Numbered from the stretch's first letter, positions 23,987-34,020 are shown. The stretch: 64,000 nucleotides of DNA from Caulobacter endophyticus (GCF_003116815.1 NZ_QDKQ01000056.1:62001-126000), one strand, 5' to 3'. Numbers and translations: made by a program. Notes: generated from the letters alone by a model not told the origin.

Positions 23987-25114
23987 TCAGAGCGCGCCGG
24001 TCGCCTCCAGCTCGGCGATCGCCGCCGCATCGAAGCCCCAGTCGCTAAGCGCCGAGGCGTTGTGGGCGCCGATCTTCGGCGGCGGCCCCTGGATGACGCC
24101 AGGCGTGGCCGAGAAGCGCGGCGCGGGGGCGGGCTGGATCACGCCGGCGACCTCGACGAAGGTCTCGCGGGCCTTGTTGTGAGCATGGTCAGGCGCCTCA
24201 TCCATCGACAGGACCGGGGCGAAGCAGACGTCGGTTGCGTCCATGATCTGGCACCACTCGTCGCGGGTCCTGGTGGCGATCACGGCGGCCAGCTTCTCGC
24301 GCAGGGCCGGCCAGTCCTCGCGGCTCATCTGGGACTGGAAATGCGGGTCGGTGATGCCGGTCTTCTCCAGCAGCAACAGGTAGAACTGCGGTTCGATCGA
24401 GCCGATCGACACCCACTTGCCGTCGGCGCACCGGTAGGTGTCGTAGAAGTGGGCCCCTCCGTCGAGCAGGTTGCTGCGCCGGCCCTCGCGCCACATGCCC
24501 ATGGCCTTGAAGCCGTAGAACATGGCCATCAGCGAGGCTGCGCCATCGCTCATGGCGCAGTCGATGACCTGGCCCTGGCCGCTTTCGCGGGCGTGGATCA
24601 CCCCGGCCAGCAGGCCGAAGGCCAGATAGAGCGCGCCGCCCCCGAAGTCGCCCACCAGGTTCAGCGGCGGAATCGGCTTGTCGTCCGTACCGATGGCGTC
24701 CAGCGCGCCGGTGATGGCGATGTAGTTCATGTCGTGGCCGGCGGCCTTGGCGTAGGGACCGGTCTGGCCCCAGCCGGTCATGCGGCCGTAGACGAGCCTG
24801 GGGTTGCGGGTCAGGGCGACGTCGGGACCAAGGCCCAGGCGCTCCATCACGCCGGGACGGAAGCCCTCGAACACCGCGTCGGCGGTCTCCATCAGCTTCA
24901 GGCAGGTCTCGACGGCGGCGGGCTGCTTGAGGTCCAGCGCCACCGAGCGGCGGCCGCGGGCGGTGACGTCGGCCGGCGACGAGCGGCCCGAACCCTTGCG
25001 GTCGATGCGCACGACGTCGGCGCCGAGGTCCGACAGCAGCATGCCGCAGAACGGCCCGGGGCCGATCCCGGCGAACTCCACAACCTTCAGCCCAGACAGC
25101 GGTCCCTGGCCCAT
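23987..25114 (-). CDS. CaiB/BaiF CoA-transferase family protein (alpha-methylacyl-CoA racemase-like)
   Basis: This family moves CoA between acids or epimerises 2-methylacyl-CoA esters. The 375-residue protein starts at ATG 25114, with GGGAGGA six bases before. It has the N-terminal [20 protein letters not shown], the racemase-type histidine in [19 protein letters not shown], the acidic residue in [20 protein letters not shown], and the C-terminal [12 protein letters not shown]. Those residues match racemases (His126/Asp156 in the M. tuberculosis enzyme, from memory) better than formyl-CoA transferases. A 1052-residue frame that runs to 27145 merely continues across the divergent gene and is not used. 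Confidence 0.88.
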   Translation of the reverse strand: MGQGPLSGLKVVEFAGIGPGPFCGMLLSDLGADVVRIDRKGSGRSSPADVTARGRRSVALDLKQPAAVETCLKLMETADAVFEGFRPGVMERLGLGPDVALTRNPRLVYGRMTGWGQTGPYAKAAGHDMNYIAITGALDAIGTDDKPIPPLNLVGDFGGGALYLAFGLLAGVIHARESGQGQVIDCAMSDGAASLMAMFYGFKAMGMWREGRRSNLLDGGAHFYDTYRCADGKWVSIGSIEPQFYLLLLEKTGITDPHFQSQMSREDWPALREKLAAVIATRTRDEWCQIMDATDVCFAPVLSMDEAPDHAHNKARETFVEVAGVIQPAPAPRFSATPGVIQGPPPKIGAHNASALSDWGFDAAAIAELEATGAL

Positions 25115-25294
25115 CGCGTCCTCCCGTTTCATCTCGTTGGCGGCAGTAGGACCCGGTTGACGCCCGGTCAGGCAAGCCCGGGCCAAATCGCCTGTCGACA
25201 AGGTAAAGACTGCGACCACGCATCCCTTTGCCGCACCCTCGCCTCTGCTATGTTGGCTCGCGAATCGAAGGCCTGCGCCAGCGGAGTGACGAAT

Positions 25295-26617
25295 TTGGCG
25301 GTGAACGCCCGGATCCTGATCGTGGCGCGTGACGACACGCGGGCCGGTCCCCTGTCCGAAGGGCTGGACCGCCTGGGCTGGCGCACCATCACCGCACGCG
25401 GTCCCTACGCCGCCCTCGCCGCCCTTGGCGACCTGCAGATCGAGGCGGTGATCGTCGACCTGGACGCGGCCGGTCCCGACAGCCAGACGCTCGCTCGCCG
25501 GCTCAAGGCCGCCGTGGCTCCGCGCCGCCTGCCGGTGATCGCCATCGGCGAACCGGGCACGGATGTCGGCCAGAGCGCCTTCGACCTGACCCTTTCGCCG
25601 CCGCTGCATCCCTCGCAGGCGGTGCTGCGCCTGGAATCCCTGGTCCGCACGGCCATCGCCGAGGAAGAGTTCGAGCTGCGGCTGACTACCTTCGGCGATC
25701 GCGGCCGCCGGCTGGACCTGCCGGAAGCCTCCGCCGCCCCCTATCGCGTGCTGGCCATCGGCGAGCCGGCCCCGCAGTTCCTGGCTCTTTCGAACGCCCT
25801 GACCCGCGGCGGCGCGGACGTGGTCGGCGCCTTCACCGCCTACACCGCCTTCGACTACCTGCACGAGCGCGCCTTCGACGCGGTGGTGCTGTGGGCCGGC
25901 GAGAACCAGCAGGAGGCGCTGTCGATCGCCGCCGGCATGCGGCGCAACACCCGCCTCTTCCACATCCCGGCGCTGCTCTACATGAACGCCGAGAGCTATG
26001 TGACGATGTCCGAGGCGTTCCATCGCGGCGTGTCGGACGTGGCCTCGCCGCAGACGCCCGAAGGCGACACCGCCCGCCGGGTCATCGAGCTGGCCCGCAA
26101 CTATCGTCGCGGCGAAGCCATCCGCGGCGCTCTGGAAAAGGCCCGCAGCTCGGGCCTGATGGACGCGGCCACGGGCCTGTTCACCCGCGACCTGTTCGCC
26201 GCCCACCTGGCCCGCCTGGCCGGCGCAGCGCGCGAGCGTGGACGCCCGCTGTCGATCGGCGTGCTGCGGGTGGCCGACAAGGCCGACGTGGTCTGGGCGC
26301 GCCAGAACGGCTGGCTGGACCGCGCCATCCCGCAGATCGGCTCGATGGTCGGCCGCCTGGTCCGCGTCGAGGACACCGCCGCGCGCCTGGCGCCGGAAGT
26401 CTTCGCCCTGGCCCTGCCGGCCACGAACCTCGCCGCCGCCAAGGCCGCCGCCGAGCGCATCGCCGCCGTCATCGGCTGCACCGCCTTCGACGCCGGCGAG
26501 GACCGCAGCCCGTTCGTCTGCGAGTTCGACATCGGCGTCGCCCAGATCGAGCCGGGCGAGACCGCCATCCACGCGCTTGAGCGCGCCGCTTCCCAGGCCC
26601 TCCAGAAGGCCATCTAA
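25295..26617 (+). CDS. popA: PopA-like c-di-GMP effector (REC-REC-degenerate GGDEF)
   Basis: PopA is a Caulobacter PleD paralogue that binds c-di-GMP and helps deliver CtrA to ClpXP. The protein has two receiver domains and a GGDEF domain. REC1 ([10 protein letters not shown] ... [10 protein letters not shown]) keeps an Asp but lacks the usual lysine; REC2 has lost its phospho-Asp ([13 protein letters not shown]). In the GGDEF domain the active-site loop reads [11 protein letters not shown], so no cyclase activity is expected, but RVED five residues before it keeps the RxxD inhibitory site, as in PopA. The start is uncertain: TTG 25295 has GCGGAG eight bases upstream, while GTG 25301 and ATG 25250 are alternatives. 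Downstream is a DsbA-like gene (15-base gap). Confidence 0.78.
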   Translation: MAVNARILIVARDDTRAGPLSEGLDRLGWRTITARGPYAALAALGDLQIEAVIVDLDAAGPDSQTLARRLKAAVAPRRLPVIAIGEPGTDVGQSAFDLTLSPPLHPSQAVLRLESLVRTAIAEEEFELRLTTFGDRGRRLDLPEASAAPYRVLAIGEPAPQFLALSNALTRGGADVVGAFTAYTAFDYLHERAFDAVVLWAGENQQEALSIAAGMRRNTRLFHIPALLYMNAESYVTMSEAFHRGVSDVASPQTPEGDTARRVIELARNYRRGEAIRGALEKARSSGLMDAATGLFTRDLFAAHLARLAGAARERGRPLSIGVLRVADKADVVWARQNGWLDRAIPQIGSMVGRLVRVEDTAARLAPEVFALALPATNLAAAKAAAERIAAVIGCTAFDAGEDRSPFVCEFDIGVAQIEPGETAIHALERAASQALQKAI

Positions 26618-26632
26618 TCTAGGAGTCTTCCC

Positions 26633-27268
26633 ATGGGCCAGCCGATCACCGTCGACGTCGTCGCCGACGTCGTCTGCCCGTGGTGCTATCTGGGCTGGCG
26701 GCGGGTAAAGAGCGCCCTGGCCGCGCGCCCCGACCTCGAGCCGATCGTCATCTGGCGTCCGTACCAGCTGGACCCGACCCTGCCCGAGGAAGGCGTCGAC
26801 CGCGCCGCCTACATGGCCGGCAAGTTCAAGGACCAGACGCGGCTGAAGGCCGTGCACAAGGCCCTGCAAGAAGCCGGCGCCGAGGAAGGCATCGATTTCG
26901 CCTTCGACAAGATCGCCCTGTCGCCCAACACCAGCGCCGCCCACCGCCTGATCCGCTGGGCGCGCGGCGCGGCCGTGCAGGACGCCGTGGTCGAGGGTCT
27001 GTTCGCCGCCTATTTCGAGGAAGGCCGCGACATCGGCGATCCCGTGGTGCTGGGCCAGATCGCCAAGGCCGCAGGCATGGACGAGGTCGCGGTGCTGCAA
27101 CTGCTGTCGGAAGGCGCCGACAAGGACGTGATCGTCCAGCAGCACGCCATGGCCGTGCAGGGCGGCGTCACCGGCGTGCCTGTGGCGATCTTCGCCGGCA
27201 AGGTGGCGGTGGTCGGCGCCGAGAGTCCCGAGAACCTGCAGAAGGCGATCGACCAGGCGTTGGCGTAG
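26633..27268 (+). CDS. DsbA-family oxidoreductase (FrnE-like)
   Basis: A 211-residue thioredoxin-fold protein with the motif [12 protein letters not shown] (CPWC at about residues 16-19), the DsbA/FrnE active site. The helical insertion ([34 protein letters not shown]) and the cis-proline region [13 protein letters not shown] fit 2-hydroxychromene-2-carboxylate isomerase-like/FrnE proteins. No signal peptide is seen, so it acts in the cytoplasm, unlike true periplasmic DsbA. The ATG has CTAGGAGTC upstream. It follows popA by 15 bases and may be cotranscribed. The substrate is unknown. Confidence 0.88.
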   Translation: MGQPITVDVVADVVCPWCYLGWRRVKSALAARPDLEPIVIWRPYQLDPTLPEEGVDRAAYMAGKFKDQTRLKAVHKALQEAGAEEGIDFAFDKIALSPNTSAAHRLIRWARGAAVQDAVVEGLFAAYFEEGRDIGDPVVLGQIAKAAGMDEVAVLQLLSEGADKDVIVQQHAMAVQGGVTGVPVAIFAGKVAVVGAESPENLQKAIDQALA

Positions 27269-27295
27269 AAAAACTCCCCCTCTGGGTGAGGTTCC

Positions 27296-28051
27296 CTAAG
27301 CCAGCGCCGGCTGCGCCTCCAGCCGCATCCGGTAGGCCATCACCGCCGTGTGGCCGAGCTTTTCCACGAGGCGCCAGTTGACGAACGCGCCCACCGGCGC
27401 GCCGACGACCGGCAGCAGTTGCGCCAGTTTCGCCAGATCGATGTGATCGCGATACTGCTGCTGGAAGGCCCGCCAGTCGAAGCCGGAGAGATCGGTCGGA
27501 TGCGCTCGCGCATCCCAGCCGTCCATGGCCTCGAACACCTTGGCGCGGTGGGCCGCGTCCGAGAAGGCCAGCTCGAAGATGTGCAGGATGTAGAGCCGCT
27601 CCGACAGTTCCGCCCCCTCGTGCCCGAAGGCGGCGGCGATCTCGAACAGCAGCTTGATCTTGAAGCTCATCAGGAGCGGGAAGTCGGCGGCGGCCAGGAC
27701 GAAGCCCCCTGCCCCGGCTATGCCGCCCTCGGCGGCGGCGGCCTTCTTCCAGGCGCCGATCGCCGCGCGCACGCGCTCCAGCCGCTCGTCGAGCGTGGCC
27801 TGGACCAGCGGCGCGCCGGTGGCGAAGTCCGAACCGGTGAGGATCGCCCGGGTCATGCCCTGCATCGCCGCTGTGATGGCGGCATGGACCTTTTCCGGGA
27901 TGATCTGGTTGACCTTCACCTGCACGGCGCGGGCGGCCATGCCGAGCGCGCCCGGCGGCCTGGTCATCTCGGCTCGCCAGGCGGCGAGGTCGGCGGTGGC
28001 GGCGGTCTGGGCCAGGTTCAAAGGCTCCGAAAGTGAATCGCGGCGACGCAC
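27296..28051 (-). CDS. EcsC-family protein
   Basis: The 251-residue protein is recognised from EcsC-like features: VKVNQIIPEKVHAAITAAMQ, the glycine-rich hydrophobic GGIAGAGGFVLAAADFPLLM, FKIKLLFEIAAAFGHEGAEL and the terminal LLPVVGAPVGAFVNWRLVEK. EcsC in Bacillus is encoded with an ABC transporter, but its biochemical role is unclear. The start is GTG 28051 (MRRRDSLSEPLNLAQ), preceded by a GC-rich hairpin; a TTG nearer the conserved part is possible. It is divergent from hdaA, so the gap with TCCACA motifs serves both. Confidence 0.72.
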   Translation of the reverse strand: MRRRDSLSEPLNLAQTAATADLAAWRAEMTRPPGALGMAARAVQVKVNQIIPEKVHAAITAAMQGMTRAILTGSDFATGAPLVQATLDERLERVRAAIGAWKKAAAAEGGIAGAGGFVLAAADFPLLMSFKIKLLFEIAAAFGHEGAELSERLYILHIFELAFSDAAHRAKVFEAMDGWDARAHPTDLSGFDWRAFQQQYRDHIDLAKLAQLLPVVGAPVGAFVNWRLVEKLGHTAVMAYRMRLEAQPALA

Positions 28052-28149
28052 GAAGCGTTCGCCGCGAGATCATGCCGCAATCGGCGAAAGGGTCGAAGTC
28101 CCCAGAAGATTAACGTTCAACAGGCCAGTGGACCATTTGACCACCACCG

Positions 28150-28198
28150 TCCACACCGGCGTCCACACGAGCATCCACACCCGCTTCCTGCGTCCACA
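28150..28198. promoter_or_regulatory. Array of four TCCACA motifs (DnaA-box-like) before hdaA
   Basis: TCCACA occurs at 28150, 28162, 28174 and 28193, all in one orientation, the first three exactly 12 bases apart. TCCACA is the conserved 3' part of the DnaA box TTATCCACA. The preceding bases (CCG, GCG, GCA, GCG) differ from the consensus, so these would be weak boxes. They lie about 110-155 bases before the hdaA start. Regulation of hdaA by DnaA is inference. Confidence 0.5.
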
Positions 28199-28304
28199 TC
28201 TATCGTGGCCTATATCCCCAAGACCGCCCGCCCGCCGTCTCGCGGCGCAGCGGCCCGCCGCCTATACCTTGCCCACCCATTCACCATGTGACTTCGCCCC
28301 GACC

Positions 28305-29003
28305 TTGAGCCAGCTGAAATTGCCGTTGGAACGCCTGCCCACCTTCGAGCGGGCCGACTTCGCCGTCTCCCCGGCGAACGAAGACGCCGTGCGCGCCATC
28401 GATACGTGGCCGGAGTGGCCGAACGGCCGCCTGGCCCTGATCGGCCCGTCGGGCTCGGGCAAGACCCACCTGGCCCGCGCCTGGGCCGCGGAGGCCGGCG
28501 GCGCCGTGATCATCGACGCCACCGATCCCCATCAGGCGCCGCTGAACCTGCCGGCCCTGCGCGGCCGCACCGTGCTGGTCGAGAACGCCGACCGCCGCGC
28601 CCTGGGCGGGGTGGTGTCGGACGAGGACCTGTTCCACCTGCTGAACATGGCCGGCGTCGACGGGGGCAGCCTGCTGCTGACGGCGCAGACCGCGCCGCTG
28701 GAATGGCAGACGATCGTGCCGGACCTGCGCTCGCGCCTGAACGCCATGACCGCCGCCGTCATCGACGAGCCCGACGACGTAGTGCTGGAGGCCGTGCTGC
28801 GCCGCGCCTTCGCCGACCGCCTGATCCGCCCCGCCGACGACGTCTACGCCTATCTGCTGCGTCGCATTCCGCGCAGCGCGCCCGAGGCCGTGGCCTTGGT
28901 GGCGCTGCTGGACGAGGCCGCCTCGGAAGGCAATCGCGGCATCACTCGCGCCTTCGTCGCCCAAGTGCTGGCGTTCGGCGAGGACGACGCGTTCGAGGAC
29001 TAG
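28305..29003 (+). CDS. hdaA: HdaA, DnaA-related regulator of replication initiation
   Basis: HdaA works with the sliding clamp to stimulate ATP hydrolysis by DnaA and prevents over-initiation. The 232-residue product starts at TTG 28305 and opens MSQLKLPLERLPTFERADFA, which carries the QLKLPL clamp-binding motif typical of Hda. It has a Walker A as GPSGSGKTHLARAWA (about residues 47-61), a Walker B-like VLVENADRRALGG, and the sensor segment LRSRLNAMTAAVIDEPDD, but no DNA-binding domain IV. Upstream frame continuation to 27654 has no start signal and overlaps EcsC on the other strand. Order hdaA-ppk-ppx supports the call. The gap 28052-28304 contains the TCCACA array. Confidence 0.9.
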   Translation: MSQLKLPLERLPTFERADFAVSPANEDAVRAIDTWPEWPNGRLALIGPSGSGKTHLARAWAAEAGGAVIIDATDPHQAPLNLPALRGRTVLVENADRRALGGVVSDEDLFHLLNMAGVDGGSLLLTAQTAPLEWQTIVPDLRSRLNAMTAAVIDEPDDVVLEAVLRRAFADRLIRPADDVYAYLLRRIPRSAPEAVALVALLDEAASEGNRGITRAFVAQVLAFGEDDAFED

Positions 29004-29006
29004 ACA

Positions 29007-29032
29007 AGACCGGCCGAAAGCCCGGCTTTTCT
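29007..29032 (+). terminator. Weak terminator-like hairpin after hdaA
   Basis: GCCG-AAAGCC-CGGC is followed by TTTTCTT just after the hdaA stop. The stem is short (4-5 bp), so it may only reduce read-through into ppk. Confidence 0.35.
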
Positions 29033-29106
29033 TGAACAAATCCCTGTTTGTCTTGCGGCTGTCATCGGGCTCGTCCACCATGTCGGGCATTGCCCCGGAG
29101 TAGACG

Positions 29107-31335
29107 ATGACAGACGCCGCCGCCCTCGCGCCCCCCCTTCACAAGGTGGAGACCGCGCCTGAGGATTGCGCGCGCCTGGTGCTGGACGAAGACCTGCTGG
29201 CCTCGCCGGAACGGTTCTTCAATCGCGAACTTTCCTGGCTGGCCTTCAACCAGCGCGTGCTGGACGAGAGCGCCAACCCGCGCCACCCGCTGCTGGAACG
29301 CCTGCGTTTCCTGTCGATCAGCGCCAACAACCTCGACGAATTCTACATGGTCCGCGTGGCGGGCCTGAAAGGCCAGGTGCGCGAGGGCGTGCGCGTGGTC
29401 AGCCAGGACGGCCTGACCCCCGGCGAACAGCTGACCCGCATCAACGCCTCGGCCTTCGAACTGATGAGCGAGCAGCAGAAGATCTGGCGCGAGGTGCGCG
29501 CCGAGCTGTGGGCCGAGGGGCTCAAGCTGCTGGACGCCAAGGACATTGTCGGCGCCGACCGCGAGCGGGCCGAGGAAATCTTCAAGTCGCGCATCTTCCC
29601 GGTGCTGACGCCGCTGGCGGTCGACCCGGCCCATCCGTTCCCGTTCATTCCGAACCTGGGCTTCTGCCTGGCGCTGAAGCTGCGCCGGATCGCCGACGAC
29701 AAGCACCTGTACGCCCTGGCGCCGATCCCCAACCAGGTGCAGCGCTTCTGGGAGCTGTCGGCCGGCCCCAGCAAGGGCCGCAAGCGCGAACGCAAGATCG
29801 TGGCGCTGGAAAGCTTCATCATCCTGTTCCTCGACCACCTGTTCCCCGGCTACGAGGTCGAGGGCCGGGGCCTGTTCCGCCTGATCCGCGACAGCGACCT
29901 GGAGATCGAGGAAGAAGCCGAAGACCTGGTGCGCGAGTTCGAGGCGCGCCTGAAGAAGCGGCGCCTGGGCCGCGTGGTGCGGGTGAAGATCCAGACCACC
30001 ATGCCCGCCGACCTGCGCGATTTCATCATCGAGGGCCTGCGCGCCCAGCCCGAGGACGTGGTGCTGGTCGACGGCAAGCTGGGTCTGGCCCAGATGAGCG
30101 AGCTGATCCCGCCCGATCGCCCGGACCTGAAGTTCAAGCCCTACAACGCCCGCTTCCCCGAGCGCGTGCGCGACCACGGGGGCGACTGCTTCGCGGCGAT
30201 CCGCGAGAAGGACATCCTGGTCCACCATCCGTTCGAGAGCTTCGACGTGGTGGTGCAGTTCCTGCGCCAGGCCGCGCGCGATCCGAACGTGCTGGCCATC
30301 AAGCAGACGCTGTATCGAACCTCCAAGGATAGCCCGATCGTGGCGGCCCTGATCGAGGCGGCCGACAACGGCAAGAACGTCACCGCCCTGGTCGAGATCA
30401 AGGCGCGCTTCGACGAGGAAAATAACCTCAAGTGGGCGCGCGACCTGGAACGGGCCGGCGTGCACGTGGTGTTCGGCTTCGTCGACTGGAAGACCCACGC
30501 CAAGCTGTCGGTGGTCGTGCGGCGCGAGGGCGATTCCCTGCGCACCTACTGCCACTTCGGCACCGGCAACTATCACCCCCAGACGGCGCGGGTTTACACC
30601 GACCTTTCCTTGTTTACCTGCGACCCGGCCATGGGCCGCGACGGGGGCAAGCTGTTCAACTTCATCACCGGCTACGCCCAGCCCGGCGCGCTGGAGAAGC
30701 TGTCGTTCTCGCCCCAGACGCTGAAGCCGGACCTGCTGGCGATGATCGCCGCCGAGGCCGCCAACGCCCGCGCCGGCAAGCCCGCGGGCATCTGGGCCAA
30801 GATGAACGCCGTGGTCGACCCGCAGATCATCGACGCCCTCTACGCCGCCAGCCAGGACGGCGTGCAGATCGATCTGGTGGTGCGCGGCATATGCTGCCTG
30901 CGTCCGGGCATTCCGGGCCTTTCGGAGAACATCCGGGTCAAGTCGATCGTCGGCCGCTTCCTGGAGCACGCCCGCGTCGTGGCCTTCGCCAACGGCGCCG
31001 ACATGCCCAGCGCCCAGACCCGCGCCTTCATCAGTTCGGCCGACTGGATGCCGCGCAACCTCGACCGCCGGGTGGAAAGCCTGGTGCCGATCGAGAACCC
31101 GACGGTGCACCAGCAGGTGCTGAGCCAGATCATGGTCGCCAACCTCAACGACGAGGCCCAGAGCTGGCGCCTGGACCGCGAGGGCCACTACACCCGCGAT
31201 CCGGCCTGGGACAGCAAGGGCGCCTTCTCGGCCCACGAGTACTTCATGACCAATCCCAGCCTTTCGGGCCGCGGTCATCACGTGCACGACCTGCCGCGGG
31301 CGTTCGACCACGTCGGCCCCAAGCGCAAGCGCTAG
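29107..31335 (+). CDS. ppk1: Polyphosphate kinase 1
   Basis: Makes inorganic polyphosphate from ATP. The 742-residue protein has the N-terminal domain opening [20 protein letters not shown], the middle domain [18 protein letters not shown], and the PLD-like catalytic domains: the [10 protein letters not shown] motif holding the autophosphorylated His, [20 protein letters not shown], and later [16 protein letters not shown] with [15 protein letters not shown]. All Ppk1 signatures are present. ATG 29107 has CGGAG six bases upstream. It sits between hdaA and ppx, forming a polyphosphate make/break pair interrupted by a minus-strand frameshifted gene. Confidence 0.97.
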   Translation: MTDAAALAPPLHKVETAPEDCARLVLDEDLLASPERFFNRELSWLAFNQRVLDESANPRHPLLERLRFLSISANNLDEFYMVRVAGLKGQVREGVRVVSQDGLTPGEQLTRINASAFELMSEQQKIWREVRAELWAEGLKLLDAKDIVGADRERAEEIFKSRIFPVLTPLAVDPAHPFPFIPNLGFCLALKLRRIADDKHLYALAPIPNQVQRFWELSAGPSKGRKRERKIVALESFIILFLDHLFPGYEVEGRGLFRLIRDSDLEIEEEAEDLVREFEARLKKRRLGRVVRVKIQTTMPADLRDFIIEGLRAQPEDVVLVDGKLGLAQMSELIPPDRPDLKFKPYNARFPERVRDHGGDCFAAIREKDILVHHPFESFDVVVQFLRQAARDPNVLAIKQTLYRTSKDSPIVAALIEAADNGKNVTALVEIKARFDEENNLKWARDLERAGVHVVFGFVDWKTHAKLSVVVRREGDSLRTYCHFGTGNYHPQTARVYTDLSLFTCDPAMGRDGGKLFNFITGYAQPGALEKLSFSPQTLKPDLLAMIAAEAANARAGKPAGIWAKMNAVVDPQIIDALYAASQDGVQIDLVVRGICCLRPGIPGLSENIRVKSIVGRFLEHARVVAFANGADMPSAQTRAFISSADWMPRNLDRRVESLVPIENPTVHQQVLSQIMVANLNDEAQSWRLDREGHYTRDPAWDSKGAFSAHEYFMTNPSLSGRGHHVHDLPRAFDHVGPKRKR

Positions 31336-31362
31336 CAGCGAAAGCCAACGGGCCGGGCCCTG

Positions 31363-32038
31363 TCATCCCGGCCCCGCCAGAGCGTTGCGGGCGCCGATAG
31401 CGTAAGGGTCCACCGGCTTGTTGCGGCTCTCCTGGATCACTTCCGTGCGCACGCTCCACCCCAGGCGCGCGGCGCTTGCGGCCAGCTCCCGCTCGATGCG
31501 CTCCCAAAGCTCGCGCCGCATTTCCAAGCCGCCGACGTTCCAGGTCTCGACGAGCAAGCCGTCACTTCCCGGACGACGTTCCACATAGGCGTTGTACCAG
31601 CGGCCTTCGAGCTGCAGTTGTAGCTGGCGCAACCGGTTCGGATCATGGAGAGGTCGACCGCCTCGAAAGGGCCGTAGGCGACATTCGGCAAAAAGCGCCA
31701 CATCTCCTGCTCGCGCTCGGAAACCTCCGGGCCGATGACCTCCGCGATGAAACGCGCGGCTTCCCGACGCACGAAGGCCTCGGCTTCCTCCACGGGCATA
31801 TAGCCGGCGGCATGCTCGAGCTCTTCCCGGTAACCCTCGGCGTGCGTCCGCAGCGGCGGCTCGCCCTGATCGCCGAACTCGATGCTCCAACCAGCCCATC
31901 GGGCCCGGAAGTAGAATTCCTCGCCGGCTACCCAGCCTTCTCCCTGCACGGGGCATGAGCCGCCGATGCCCTTGATCCTCACCCGCTCAGGCGGCCCGTA
32001 CGAAACTCCATCAATGAGCGTGTTGACGGGAATGATCA
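31363..32038 (-). pseudogene. Frameshifted unknown gene
   Basis: Two minus-strand frames make one sensible protein only if joined. The upstream part (32038 down to about 31658) reads like protein: VNTLIDGVSYGPPERVRIKG, EEFYFRARWAGWSIEFGDQG, RREAARFIAEVIGPEVSERE, MWRFLPNVAYGPFEAVDL. The downstream part in the next frame continues DPNRLRQLQLQLEGRWYNAY, VETWNVGGLEMRRELWERIE and ends ARNALAGPG. A one-base deletion near 31655 accounts for the switch. It may be a decayed gene or a sequencing error. The start is uncertain (GTG 32038 or ATG 32096). I do not recognise the family. It lies between ppk and ppx on the opposite strand, which suggests a late insertion. Confidence 0.6.
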
Positions 32039-32149
32039 CGCCATGGACGCACGTTCCAGCGTAAATATTCTGGGGACTTGAAGTCCAACAGCGCATTTCC
32101 GTACAAGGCCGCCGCTTCCCCTGCGCGACGAATGCGTTAAACCAGCCTC

Positions 32150-33637
32150 ATGCCTCTCTCGGCGCCGCGCGACGCGGCCGTGATCGATATCGGCTCCAAC
32201 TCGGTCCGCCTGGTGGTGTACCGCCTGGAAGGCCGCGCCATCTGGACCGTCTTCAACGAGAAGGTGCTGGCTGGCCTTGGCCGTGAACTCGGCTCCAAGG
32301 GGCGACTGGCGCCCGATGGCGTCTCCCAGACCCTTTCGGCGCTGAAGCGCTTCAAGGCCGTGCTGGAAGCCGTGCAGCCGGCCGAGACCTTCGTCGCCGC
32401 CACGGCCGCCGTGCGCGAGGCCAGCGACGGCCCCGCCTTCGTCAAGCGCGTGGCCGAGGAGACCGGCCTGCACATCCGCGTGCTCTCCGGCGAGGAAGAG
32501 GCTCGCTACGCCGCGCTCGGCGTGCTGGCCGGGGCGCCCGACGCCACCGGCGTGGTCGGCGACCTTGGCGGGGCGAGCCTGGAGCTGGTGCGGCTGGAGC
32601 CGACCGGCGCCGGCCAGGGCGTGACCCTGCCGCTGGGACCGTTCAGCCTGGGCCTGGCCGAAGGCTTCGACGCCGACCGCGTGCGACGCCTGGCGGCCCA
32701 GCGCCTGGCGCCGGTGGCCGAGGTGTTCAAGGCCGACGCCTTCCACGCCGTGGGCGGCGCCTGGCGAAACCTCGCCTTGCTGCACATGCGGCTTTCCGGA
32801 TACCCGCTGCAGGTGGTGCACCAGTACGAGATCGGCCGCAGCGAGGCCCTGGAAGCCGCGCGCCTGGTGTCGCACCAGTCCAGAAGTTCGCTCGAACGCA
32901 TCGAGGGCATGTCCAAGAAGCGCATCGAGACCCTGCCCTACGCGGCCGTGGTGCTGGAAAGCCTGATCGAGCGCCTGGACCTCAAGCGTATCGAAATCTC
33001 GGCCTTCGGCGTGCGCGAGGGCCTGCTGTTCGAAGCCATGGCGCCGCGCGTCCGGGGCCTGGATCCGCTGATCGAGGGCTGCGCTTCGCTGACGGCCCGC
33101 CAGGGCGTGGCCGACGACCTGGGCGTGGCGCTCCAGACCTGGCTGGAGCCGGCCTTTGGCAAGCTGGAGCCCTTGTTCGACGGCCGCGACGCGGTGCTGA
33201 CGGCGGCCGCCTGCCGGCTGGCGGACCTCGGCGCGCGGCTGCACCCGGACCATCGCGCCGACCTCGTCTTCGAGCAGGTGCTGCGCGCCCCGATCGCCGG
33301 CCAGACCCATGTGGAGCGCGCCTTCCTGGCGGCCGCGGCCTTCGCCCGCCATTCAACGCCGTTCAATCCACCCGAGATGGACGTGCTGGAACGCCTGCTG
33401 ACCCCTGCCCGCCTCAAGCGCGCCAGGGCCCTGGGCGCGGCCATCCGCCTTGGCTGCGATCTTTCCGGCCGCAGCCCGGCCCTGCTGTCGCGCTCGCGGC
33501 TGGCCATCGAGAAGGCCGACGTCCAGCTGTCGGCCGAACCGGGCTATGCCGCCCTGCTGCTGGGCGAGCAGACCGCCAAGCGGGCCAGCACCCTGGCCCA
33601 GGTGCTGGGACTGAAACTGAAGGTCCTGCCGCTCTAG
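32150..33637 (+). CDS. ppx: Exopolyphosphatase (Ppx/GppA family)
   Basis: Removes phosphate from polyphosphate chains or hydrolyses pppGpp. The 495-residue protein has the ASKHA phosphate motifs AAVIDIGSNSVRLVVYRLEG (about residues 9-28), VLSGEEEARYAALGVL and VVGDLGGASLELVRL, the standard Ppx/GppA signatures. The C-terminal half contains an HD-like helical domain with SAFGVREGLLFE. The ATG at 32150 has no strong ribosome site. Position after ppk, with the frameshifted gene between them, supports a polyphosphate role. GppA activity is not excluded. Confidence 0.93.
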   Translation: MPLSAPRDAAVIDIGSNSVRLVVYRLEGRAIWTVFNEKVLAGLGRELGSKGRLAPDGVSQTLSALKRFKAVLEAVQPAETFVAATAAVREASDGPAFVKRVAEETGLHIRVLSGEEEARYAALGVLAGAPDATGVVGDLGGASLELVRLEPTGAGQGVTLPLGPFSLGLAEGFDADRVRRLAAQRLAPVAEVFKADAFHAVGGAWRNLALLHMRLSGYPLQVVHQYEIGRSEALEAARLVSHQSRSSLERIEGMSKKRIETLPYAAVVLESLIERLDLKRIEISAFGVREGLLFEAMAPRVRGLDPLIEGCASLTARQGVADDLGVALQTWLEPAFGKLEPLFDGRDAVLTAAACRLADLGARLHPDHRADLVFEQVLRAPIAGQTHVERAFLAAAAFARHSTPFNPPEMDVLERLLTPARLKRARALGAAIRLGCDLSGRSPALLSRSRLAIEKADVQLSAEPGYAALLLGEQTAKRASTLAQVLGLKLKVLPL

Positions 33638-33747
33638 CGGCCCCCCGGCCGCGACAGCGCGCCGCAGCCGAACGGCGTTCTTCCGGCATGGTTTGTTAGG
33701 CACGCCACGCCGAAGCTTCTCCTCCTCAGCACGGGGAGAAAACCGAC

Positions 33748-34020
33748 ATGCAGAAGCAGGTCGCCTACCAGGTTCACGACGACGTCGCCACGGCCGCCGA
33801 GGCCTCATCCGGGCCGCAGGCGGTCCATCTGGCGGACGCCAGGTCCAGGCCGGCGGACAGCCCCGCCAGACAGTTGCAGCGCGACCTCGCCGCCGCCTTC
33901 GGCGCCAGAAAGGGATGGTCGGTGAAGCGGACGGTGGTGCTGGGCGCGGCCTATCACGCGGTGATCCTGTCGGCGTTGTGCATGGCGGCCTTCGAGACCT
34001 TCACGCACGTCACGAGCTAG
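33748..34020 (+). CDS. Small hypothetical protein with one membrane helix, 90 aa
   Basis: The ATG at 33748 has GGGGAG nine bases upstream, a good ribosome site. The N-terminal 60 residues are polar (MQKQVAYQVHDDVATAAEAS; ARQLQRDLAAAFGARKGWSV) and the end has a hydrophobic stretch TVVLGAAYHAVILSALCMAA, so a single C-terminal membrane anchor is likely. I do not recognise it. Its last four bases overlap the stop of the convergent histidine kinase gene. The 110 bases between ppx and this ORF hold no other signal I can name. Confidence 0.6.
   Translation: MQKQVAYQVHDDVATAAEASSGPQAVHLADARSRPADSPARQLQRDLAAAFGARKGWSVKRTVVLGAAYHAVILSALCMAAFETFTHVTS

Noticed and set aside
24062..26617. Possible fusion at the N-terminus of the PopA-like protein (851 residues)
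   Set aside because: The first part is antisense to the CaiB-type gene; only the part after about 25295 has domain structure.
23987..27145. Possible giant fusion upstream of the CaiB-type gene (1052 residues)
   Set aside because: The extra 680 residues are antisense to popA-like and DsbA-like genes, and a good ribosome site marks the real start at 25114.
29062..31311. 749-residue minus-strand open frame opposite ppk
   Set aside because: Shadow of ppk1, whose catalytic motifs are complete on the plus strand.
32036..33352. 438-residue minus-strand open frame opposite ppx
   Set aside because: Shadow of ppx; no family motifs.
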